A stretch of 35,907 bases of DNA, taken from the NCBI GenBank assembly GCA_001818775.1, contig MHKD01000041.1, positions 1-35,907 on the forward strand. Direction: 5' to 3'. Made by a program: the position numbers and the translations under genes. Below are positions 27,695 through 35,089 of the stretch, piece by piece; position 1 is the first letter of the stretch; every line of letters begins with the position of its first letter. The notes beneath the pieces are model-generated. The model was not told the DNA's origin. It searched no databases and worked only from the letters and a program-made list of their open reading frames with translations. This DNA comes from Candidatus Kerfeldbacteria bacterium RIFCSPHIGHO2_12_FULL_48_17. Its GTDB lineage: Bacteria; Patescibacteriota; Patescibacteriia; HO2-48-17.

Positions 27695-29155
27695 ATGAAG
27701 TCATATTTTTTCTATAATCCCAAGCGAATTTTTGGTGCCGCAATTTTAACCATGATCACGCTCATGCCTGTGGGTGTTCATGCTTCGGAAACGCGCGCGC
27801 CGGAAGTTCGCATTTTTCGTTCGGCTGATCATGCCCAGCAAACTTCCTTCTACGCCTATGATCAGGGTTTTCGCGGTGGCGCAGATGTTGCCTTTGGCGA
27901 CTTTGGCGGTGACGGCGTCTATGAAATGGTAACAGGTCCAGGCACCGGTGGTGGCCCCGACATCCGTTTGTTTCGTGCAGACGGATCTTTTATTACCCAT
28001 TTTTTGGCGTACGAACCGAACTTTAACAAAGGCGTAAAAGTGGCGACCGGTGATCTTGATGGTGACGGTAAAGATGAAATCGTCACCGGCACGCGCACCG
28101 GCGGCGGTCCGTATATCCGGATTTTTGATGGGAACGGTATGCCGAAATTCACTCCAGGATTTTACGCATTTGATCCAAAGTACCATGGTGGTGTGGATAT
28201 TGCCGTTGGCGACATTGACGGTGATGGTACCGACGATATTATTATCGCGACCGGACAGGAAGCTCTGGCCCATGTGAAAGTGTACAACCGTTTCGGATAT
28301 CCGATGACCGACTCCGAATTTCATCCATTTGACTGGAATTTCCAGGGTGGCATTTCCGTTGCCGCGGCTAACGTGGATGGTGGTCCGGAAGATGAAATCA
28401 TTATGGGTGTGGCAGCGTATGGGCAATCATGGGTAAAGGTTTACAAAACTAATCGGGAACAAACGGTGCTTGGGAACTGGAAAGTCTTTGCTGACGATTT
28501 TACCGGCGGTGTGAATGTGGCGGGCGGAGATGTTGATAATGACGGTATGGATGAGGTGCTCGTCGGCGTGGGTGCCAACGGCAGTTCACACATCCGCGTG
28601 TTTGAAGGATATGGAAGGGAAATCGGTGGCGCCTTCTTTGCCTATGAAAATGAATATCAGGGTGGGGTATTTCTTGATGCGCAGGATCTTAACGGTGATG
28701 GTGGAGCGGAAATTATAACCGGTCCAAATCGATTCATCGCAACGTTCGGTGTTGATGACCGACCGGACCTGGCGCAGTATGCAAAATATATTGATATTAA
28801 TATCAGTGAGCAGAAACTCTATGCCTTTGAAAACGGGAAGCTCGTCAGGTCATTCCTCATCTCTTCGGGAATTCCGGGCTTTGAATCTCCGCGCGGTGAA
28901 TTCGAAGTCTTCCGAAAACTTCTCAATCATGATTACCGCTGGACATACGGCGGAAACCTCAGTTACCTGAGTTATAACATCCCGAACGTAAAGTACAATC
29001 TGAACTTTACCCCAAACTACTATATCCACTATGCTTACTGGCATAATGACTTCGGGAAAAAGAAAAGTCATGGCTGTATCAACGTTGATCTCACCAATTC
29101 GGAATGGATCTATAACTGGGCGCCGGTCGGAACCAAAGTCAAAATACATGACTAA
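27695..29155 (+). CDS. Secreted FG-GAP/VCBS-like repeat protein with C-terminal L,D-transpeptidase (YkuD) domain
   Basis: SD GGAGG then ATG 27695; repeats such as VATGDLDGDGKDEIVTGTRTGGGPYIRIFDGNG; YkuD motif YYIHYAYWHNDFGKKKSHGCINVDLTNSEWIYNWAPVGTKVKI. Confidence 0.9.
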   Translation: MKSYFFYNPKRIFGAAILTMITLMPVGVHASETRAPEVRIFRSADHAQQTSFYAYDQGFRGGADVAFGDFGGDGVYEMVTGPGTGGGPDIRLFRADGSFITHFLAYEPNFNKGVKVATGDLDGDGKDEIVTGTRTGGGPYIRIFDGNGMPKFTPGFYAFDPKYHGGVDIAVGDIDGDGTDDIIIATGQEALAHVKVYNRFGYPMTDSEFHPFDWNFQGGISVAAANVDGGPEDEIIMGVAAYGQSWVKVYKTNREQTVLGNWKVFADDFTGGVNVAGGDVDNDGMDEVLVGVGANGSSHIRVFEGYGREIGGAFFAYENEYQGGVFLDAQDLNGDGGAEIITGPNRFIATFGVDDRPDLAQYAKYIDINISEQKLYAFENGKLVRSFLISSGIPGFESPRGEFEVFRKLLNHDYRWTYGGNLSYLSYNIPNVKYNLNFTPNYYIHYAYWHNDFGKKKSHGCINVDLTNSEWIYNWAPVGTKVKIHD

Positions 29156-29315
29156 GTAACTGTCTAATATCTCTCTTTCGTTGCGAAAAATTGAAATTTC
29201 GAGCGAAAGAAATGAAGATTGAGGAGGAATAGTGACTACTATGCTGACGAAATCTGAATTTTTTGCAGCCGAAATTTCAATTTTGCAGCAGAATACGGAG
29301 ATATTAGACAGTTAC
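29156..29315. mobile_element. MITE-like palindromic element E4 (inverted relative to E3)
   Basis: Reverse complement about 98% identical to E3; TAA at 29153-29155 (the stop codon) and 29316-29318. Confidence 0.9.
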
Positions 29316-29380
29316 TAACGCCTCAAACATGACCTGGCTTCGCTGACCAATATAAAAAATATGCACAATCGCATCATAGG

Positions 29381-29413
29381 AAAACCGCCTTAATCAGGCG
29401 GTTTTGGTTTTGA
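29381..29413 (+). terminator. Intrinsic terminator
   Basis: AAAACCGCCT TAATC AGGCGGTTTT followed by a T-rich tail. Confidence 0.85.
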
Positions 29414-29445
29414 AGAATACCAAGCCGCAGGGGTCCGGTTTTACT

Positions 29446-29474
29446 TTGACCACACCATGGTTCTTCGTTATACT
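29446..29474 (+). promoter_or_regulatory. Sigma-70-type promoter of secDF
   Basis: TTGACC (29446-29451), 17-bp spacer, TATACT (29469-29474). Confidence 0.75.
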
Positions 29475-29480
29475 AGATGA

Positions 29481-29513
29481 ATGTCTTATTTTGTTTTTGG
29501 TGAAAACGTATGA
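29481..29513 (+). CDS. Putative leaderless 10-aa leader peptide MSYFVFGENV coupled to secD
   Basis: ATG is 7 nt downstream of the -10 end; its TGA overlaps the secD ATG in an ATGA. Confidence 0.35.
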   Translation: MSYFVFGENV

Positions 29514-31246
29514 CACAGCGTCGAAAAGTATGGTTGACCACCGTAATAATCCTGGTTATTACCGTTCTGGCGGTTCTTGTTGACGTGCCGAAAGGTCCGG
29601 ATATTCACATGAGCAGCCTGTCGCGGGAGCTGAAGGTGCGCCTTGGTCTTGATCTTCAGGGTGGCACCAGCCTGACCTATGAAGCCGATGTTTCCCATGT
29701 CGGTGATGCGGACAAAGAAGAAAGTATGGCCGGCTTGCGCGATGTTGTTGAACGTCGGGTGAATCAATTTGGCGTCAGTGAGCCGGTGGTGCGCGTGAGC
29801 AGGGTCGGCGATAGCCAGCGCCTGATAGTGGAATTGCCGGGTATTACGGATGTGAATGCGGCCATACAGGAAATCGGGGAAACACCACTGCTCGAATTCC
29901 GCGAGGAAGAAGCGCCGAAAGAAAAGACCGAAGAAGAAAAAGTCCAAATCCGCACCAAGAACGAAGAGCAGCGCGTCAAGGCTGAAGATGTTTTGCAAAA
30001 GGCACTCACCGAAGGAGCTGATTTTTCGGCACTTGCGCAGGAATTCAGCGAAGATCCGGGCAGTAAAGACAAAGGCGGCGATCTTGATTTTGCCGGAAAA
30101 GGGCTGTTCGATCCGGCCTTTGAAGAAGCGCTCTTCAGTGAAGAGGCCACGGTCGGACAGGTTATCCCGCGTCTGGTCGAGAGTTCATTCGGTTATCATA
30201 TAATAAAAATCACTGACAAGCGAGAAGTGAACGCGGCTGCGGATGCCGTGGGAGACAGCGCTGAGCCGGGTGGCATACAACCAGAGGTGCGGGCAAGTCA
30301 TATACTTTTGCTTACGGAATCAGAAGAAACCCAGCCACCATTATATCCTAATTACGTCAACACCGGACTCAACGGCGAGCATCTCGTCAAGGCTCAGGTG
30401 GGCTTTAGCGGTAATGGGACAGCGGGTGGGATCAACGAGCCGCAGGTACAGCTCAACTTCAATGAAGAAGGAAAAAAGCTTTTTGCCGAAATCACCGAAA
30501 GAAACATCAACAAAACCGTAGCCATTTACCTTGATGGCACACCGATAAGCACCCCGGTCGTGAATGCCGCCATACCAACCGGAGAAGCAGTCATTACCGG
30601 ATCTTTTACAGTAGATGAAGCCAAAGAATTGGCCAGGCGACTGAATGCCGGTGCCCTGCCGGTACCAATAAGCCTGGTAAATCAGGAGAATGTCGGCCCG
30701 TCACTGGGCGAAATATCGCTGCAAACCAGCCTTTTTGCCGGCATTATAGGTCTGGTGGCGCTGTCACTCTTTATGATCGTCTATTACCGCTTACCCGGTT
30801 TGGTGGCGGTCATTGCTCTCCTTATATACAGTCTGATAACATTGGCGCTCTTCAAACTCATCCCCGTAACGCTCAGTCTGGCCGGCATAGCAGGTTTTGT
30901 CCTTTCCATAGGTATGGCGGTTGACGCGAATGTGCTGATTTTTGAACGTCTTAAAGAGGAATTCCGATCCGGAAAACCACTGGTAAGTTCCATTGAAGAT
31001 GGTTTTGCTCGGGCCTGGCCGTCTATCCGCGACTCCAACCTGTCTTCACTGATCACCTGTTTTATTCTCGGTACTTTTTCCACCAGCCTGATTAAGGGAT
31101 TTGCCATTACGCTCGCCCTGGGCATTGGTGTGAGTATGTTTTCGGCAATAACGATAACCAGAACGTTTATGCGAATCATTGCCATTTGGCTGCCGGAAAA
31201 ACATGTGAAGATCCTTTTTGGGGTCGAAAAAATTCATCAAAAGTAA
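29510..31246 (+). CDS. secD: Protein translocase subunit SecD with parvulin-like (PpiC) insertion
   Basis: LGLDLQGGTSLTYEAD; TGLNGEHLVKAQVGF; VAIYLDGTPISTPVVN; six-TM C-terminal part; insert GADFSALAQEFSEDPGSKDKGGDLDF...SSFGYHIIKI...VRASHILLLTESEE. Confidence 0.95.
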   Translation: MTQRRKVWLTTVIILVITVLAVLVDVPKGPDIHMSSLSRELKVRLGLDLQGGTSLTYEADVSHVGDADKEESMAGLRDVVERRVNQFGVSEPVVRVSRVGDSQRLIVELPGITDVNAAIQEIGETPLLEFREEEAPKEKTEEEKVQIRTKNEEQRVKAEDVLQKALTEGADFSALAQEFSEDPGSKDKGGDLDFAGKGLFDPAFEEALFSEEATVGQVIPRLVESSFGYHIIKITDKREVNAAADAVGDSAEPGGIQPEVRASHILLLTESEETQPPLYPNYVNTGLNGEHLVKAQVGFSGNGTAGGINEPQVQLNFNEEGKKLFAEITERNINKTVAIYLDGTPISTPVVNAAIPTGEAVITGSFTVDEAKELARRLNAGALPVPISLVNQENVGPSLGEISLQTSLFAGIIGLVALSLFMIVYYRLPGLVAVIALLIYSLITLALFKLIPVTLSLAGIAGFVLSIGMAVDANVLIFERLKEEFRSGKPLVSSIEDGFARAWPSIRDSNLSSLITCFILGTFSTSLIKGFAITLALGIGVSMFSAITITRTFMRIIAIWLPEKHVKILFGVEKIHQK

Positions 31247-31250
31247 ATGT

Positions 31251-32144
31251 ATGTATAATATACTGCGTTTCGAAAAGTTACTCATCGGTATTTCCATCGG
31301 CCTGGCGGTGTTGAGCGCTGTTTCTTTGGCTGTATGGGGGCTGAAGCTGGGCATAGATTTCACCGGCGGCACACAAATGCGTGTGAGTTTTTCGGAACAG
31401 AGGCCCGAAATCGAAAGCGTGAAAAGCAGTTTACAAACGCTCGAACTCGGCGACGTCAGCGTGCAGCCGACAGAAGAAAAGGAATACATACTCAAACTCA
31501 AACCCATTGATAACGACACCCGGCAAAAGGTTCTTGAAAACCTGAACACTGCGTTTCCCGGCACGCAGGAAACGAGCTTTGAGTCCATCGGGCCGAGCGT
31601 GGGCGCGGAGCTGAAAAGCAAAGCGATAAAGGCCATCATCATCGTGTTGGTCGCCATTGTTCTCTTTATTACCTGGGCGTTTCGGAAAACTTCCAAAGGG
31701 CCTGTGCCTTCCTGGGTATATGGCATGGCGGCTATTATCGCCCTGGCGCATGATATATTTATAACCACCGGTATTTTCAGCTTCCTTACGTGGTGGAAGG
31801 GGATAGAGGTTGACAGTCTCTTTATAACGGCATTACTCACCATTCTCGGTTTTTCGGTGCACGATACCATTGTGGTATTTGATCGCATTCGTGAACACCT
31901 GAAAACGTCGAGTAGCAGCTTCCGTGAAATCATCAACGAAAGTATCAACAGTACCATGATGCGGTCACTGAACACTTCTCTTGCCACCCTTCTGGTTTTA
32001 TTGGCGCTGTTTATTTTTGGCGGTGCCTCCATTCAGTATTTCGTGCTGACCCTCATTATCGGCATCATTCTGGGAACCTATTCTTCCATTTTCATTGCCA
32101 GCCCACTGCTGCTGGTGTTCCAGAAATTCCTGAAGCGGTCTTAG
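31251..32144 (+). CDS. secF: Protein translocase subunit SecF
   Basis: GLKLGIDFTGGTQMRVSF; GFSVHDTIVVFDRIREHL; NESINSTMMRSLNTSLATLLVLLALFIFGG. Confidence 0.95.
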   Translation: MYNILRFEKLLIGISIGLAVLSAVSLAVWGLKLGIDFTGGTQMRVSFSEQRPEIESVKSSLQTLELGDVSVQPTEEKEYILKLKPIDNDTRQKVLENLNTAFPGTQETSFESIGPSVGAELKSKAIKAIIIVLVAIVLFITWAFRKTSKGPVPSWVYGMAAIIALAHDIFITTGIFSFLTWWKGIEVDSLFITALLTILGFSVHDTIVVFDRIREHLKTSSSSFREIINESINSTMMRSLNTSLATLLVLLALFIFGGASIQYFVLTLIIGIILGTYSSIFIASPLLLVFQKFLKRS

Positions 32145-32170
32145 TAACTGTCTCATAGCTTCGTAGCCTG
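32144..32170. repeat. Remnant of an E3/E4-type element
   Basis: TTA|GTAACTGTCTCATAGCTTCGTAGCCTGC matches the E3 left end GTAACTGTCTCATATCTCCGTATTCTGC at the secF stop; the rest is lost. Confidence 0.6.
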
Positions 32171-32196
32171 CTTTTGGTGCCAAAGTCAGGTAAGAA

Positions 32197-32220
32197 ACCC
32201 CTTGCTGAAGGGCTTTTTTT
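32197..32220 (+). terminator. Intrinsic terminator of secDF
   Basis: CCCTT GCTG AAGGG stem followed by a run of T. Confidence 0.75.
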
Positions 32221-32257
32221 GTTGACAAAAGCTGCTAAAATTGGCCTAAAAAATTGC

Positions 32258-32286
32258 TTGACACAAAAAGTAAGATATGCTATATT
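32258..32286 (+). promoter_or_regulatory. Sigma-70-type promoter
   Basis: TTGACA (32258-32263), 17-bp spacer, extended -10 TGCTATATT (32281-32286). Confidence 0.82.
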
Positions 32287-32324
32287 GATTCAATGAATTT
32301 TTGAAGATTCAGCCAAATAATTTT

Positions 32325-33464
32325 ATGAGCGATTCAATATTGGACAAAATCATTACCAGTCAACAGGTGTCGGAAATACAGTCTTTTCAGGCAACGGAAA
32401 TTCTGAATCAGTTGCTGAGTAAGCTTTCTCAAAAAGAGGAGGATATTTTGCGTCGTCGTTTCGGTTTGCATGAAAGGGAACCGGAAACACTGGAAAATAT
32501 CGGCAAACACTACAATGTGACCCGTGAACGCATCCGTCAGATCGAAAGTTTGGGCGTGAAGCGGATGAAGGAAAAACCTGATTTCCGGTCAAAAATCGCA
32601 TCGGTTGAGCATGTGCTGACCACGGTTTTTCAGAAATCTGGCGGTTTTCTCACCGAAGAAAAATTGTTTGAAAAACTGCTTGGTGAATACAAAGAAGCGT
32701 ATGAAAGTCAGCGCGCCATTCTTTTTATACTCAGTCATTTACTTTCGGAAAAATTCCACAAACATGCGGCAAACGAAAAGACCCGCCATGCCTGGAAAGT
32801 ACTCAGCGCTTCACAAAGTTTTCTGGAAGAAGCCCTGGAACACCTGCATAATCTGATTGATACCCATGGAAAGCCACTGAAGTTCGAGGATGTGCATGAA
32901 AAGTTCTCACAGCATGAGTTCTATCAAAAACATCAGGATAAGCTGTCAGAAGATGTGCTGTCTTCTTTCCTGGATATAAGTCAAAAAATCGATAAAAATC
33001 CCTTTGACGAATACGGTTTGACCCACTGGGGCGCTATCTCACCCAAGCGAATGGACGACAAGATCTATCTCATCCTGAAGAAAGAAAGCAGGCCTTTACA
33101 CTTTACTGACATTGCGGAAAGAATTTCCAAGACGTTTAAAAAGCGCGCCTATCCGCCAACCGTGCATAATGAACTGATTCTGAACGCAGAGTATATCTTG
33201 GTTGGTCGCGGTATTTATGCGCTGAAAGAATGGGGGTATACATCCGGTGTGGTTGCCGATGTACTCGAGAACATTCTCAAACGCGAACAGCGACCGATGA
33301 CCCGTGAAGAACTGGTAAAGGCCGTACTCAAAGAACGTATCGTAAAACGCAACACGATTCACCTGGCGCTGACGAATAAAAAGAAATTCAAAAAGAACAG
33401 TGACAACGCCTATGAACTGAACGCAGAAACTCCCCAGACTCCAGCCGCGGACATGGCAAAATAA
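32325..33464 (+). CDS. Sigma-70 region 4 domain fused to HARE-HTH-type winged-helix domain(s)
   Basis: LSQKEEDILRRRFGLHEREPETLENIGKHYNVTRERIRQIESLGVKRMKE is region 4; C-terminal ILKKESRPLHFTDIAERISKTF...GIYALKEWGY resembles HARE-HTH. ATG 32325 preferred to the TTG at 32301. Confidence 0.8.
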   Translation: MSDSILDKIITSQQVSEIQSFQATEILNQLLSKLSQKEEDILRRRFGLHEREPETLENIGKHYNVTRERIRQIESLGVKRMKEKPDFRSKIASVEHVLTTVFQKSGGFLTEEKLFEKLLGEYKEAYESQRAILFILSHLLSEKFHKHAANEKTRHAWKVLSASQSFLEEALEHLHNLIDTHGKPLKFEDVHEKFSQHEFYQKHQDKLSEDVLSSFLDISQKIDKNPFDEYGLTHWGAISPKRMDDKIYLILKKESRPLHFTDIAERISKTFKKRAYPPTVHNELILNAEYILVGRGIYALKEWGYTSGVVADVLENILKREQRPMTREELVKAVLKERIVKRNTIHLALTNKKKFKKNSDNAYELNAETPQTPAADMAK

Positions 33465-33530
33465 ACAAGGGTTAAACAGCCAGGTCCACACGCCAAAATT
33501 CAAAAAAGAAAAATACATACCAGCAAAAGC

Positions 33531-34952
33531 ATGCCTGATTTTCTCATAAATATAGTGAGCCAAGGCGGAGACAACCCTTTCTCCGTATTTTGGTTTATTT
33601 TTACCAGTGGTGGCTGGATAGTCATGGATGCTGCCATGCTCTGGGTTCTGTATTTGGCATATTATGATCTGATTCAGAGCCGTTATGACAGAACGGTCAA
33701 ACATGTTTTGCTGGCCATAGATGTTCCCAAAGAGAATGAACAATCTTTTAAGGCCGTTGAGCAGATTTTTGCCACACTTTCGGGCGCGCATAAAGATCCC
33801 AACCTGACGGAAATTTACCTTGAAGGTGAATTTCAGCTCAGTTTCAGTTTTGAAATCGTCAGCATTGATGGCTATATTCAGTATATGGTCAGAACCCCAA
33901 AACGTTTCAGAAATCTCATAGAATCGGCGATATTCGCCCAGTACCCGGACGCGGAAATTACGGAAATAGAGGATTACACAAAAAACCTGCCGAAAGATAT
34001 TCCCAACGAAGAATGGGATCTCTATGGTGGCGAGTTCATCCAAACAGGCAGCCAGTATTACCCCATACGGACATGGTCAGAATTTGAAGATAAGGCCACG
34101 CAGACAACGGCTGATCCCATGGCTTCATTGCTGGAAATTATGGCCAGTTTGCCGCCCGGTGAACAGATATGGTTTCAGATCATCGTGACGCCGGTCAGCC
34201 ATAAGTGGAAAGATAAAGGCGATAAATTGGTAAAAAAATTGATTGGCGGCAAAGTTGAAACCGAGTATAATGCCTTTGAAAAAGTTTTGTATGGTACACT
34301 GAATACACTTGGTTTTATCAGCGAGCAAACGATTGGATATGGACCGACATCACCTGAAGAAAAAACAGATGCTCCACGGAGTCAAATGCTGTTTTTGAGT
34401 CCCGGTGAAAACGTGATCGTGGAAGCTCTCGAAAAAAAGCTCGCAAAAATAGGTTTTAGATGCCGGACACGGGCTTTATATATCGGTCGGCGTGAAACAT
34501 TCAGCAAGAAGAGAATAGTATCGCCGATTATCGGGGCCATTAAGCAATTCAACACCCACAACCTCGGGGGCCTAAAACCGGACCCAATCGTCAGCACCAA
34601 CAAAGCCGAATATTTTTTCAAACGATACAGGACACGGTTAAAGCAGGTGCGCATATACAGAGCCTTCCGCGACCGCAGTACCTGGATAGGTGCAGCCAAA
34701 GGCTATGGTATACTGAATATAGAAGAATTGGCGACACTGTGGCACTTCCCGCTCATCAACGTCAAGGCGCCGTCACTGGCCAAGTCGCTGGTCCGCACCA
34801 CCGAACCGCCAACCCGTTTACCGGTAACCCCACCTGGCGCGGAGAGAACAGCTCGGGGTATTCAGAGCAACCCATTAGGTGGTCAGGCGCTGCAGAGACA
34901 GCCGGGCGAAATCGGGCCTGCCGGTCCGCCAACCAATTTACCAATAGGTTAA
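33531..34952 (+). CDS. Uncharacterised membrane-anchored protein upstream of a conjugation-type ATPase
   Basis: 473 aa; N-terminal TM (IVMDAAMLWVLYLAYYDLI), conserved-looking soluble domain, P-rich C-terminus. Confidence 0.7.
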   Translation: MPDFLINIVSQGGDNPFSVFWFIFTSGGWIVMDAAMLWVLYLAYYDLIQSRYDRTVKHVLLAIDVPKENEQSFKAVEQIFATLSGAHKDPNLTEIYLEGEFQLSFSFEIVSIDGYIQYMVRTPKRFRNLIESAIFAQYPDAEITEIEDYTKNLPKDIPNEEWDLYGGEFIQTGSQYYPIRTWSEFEDKATQTTADPMASLLEIMASLPPGEQIWFQIIVTPVSHKWKDKGDKLVKKLIGGKVETEYNAFEKVLYGTLNTLGFISEQTIGYGPTSPEEKTDAPRSQMLFLSPGENVIVEALEKKLAKIGFRCRTRALYIGRRETFSKKRIVSPIIGAIKQFNTHNLGGLKPDPIVSTNKAEYFFKRYRTRLKQVRIYRAFRDRSTWIGAAKGYGILNIEELATLWHFPLINVKAPSLAKSLVRTTEPPTRLPVTPPGAERTARGIQSNPLGGQALQRQPGEIGPAGPPTNLPIG

Positions 34953-34956
34953 TATC

Positions 34957-35077
34957 AGGACTTACGCGTTTGCGTGCAGTTCAAGGCAAGCGCGAGGAGC
35001 ACAGCGAGGCGTACTAAAAAGTACGTCGAGCAAGCCCCGCAGCGCTAACGCAGAAATGCGCCAAACGCGTAAGTCCT
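34957..35077. repeat. 121-bp inverted-repeat element
   Basis: Perfect 16-bp TIR AGGACTTACGCGTTTG / CAAACGCGTAAGTCCT; central palindrome GTACTAAAAAGTAC. Confidence 0.8.
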
Positions 35078-35089
35078 AAAAACAAAAGT

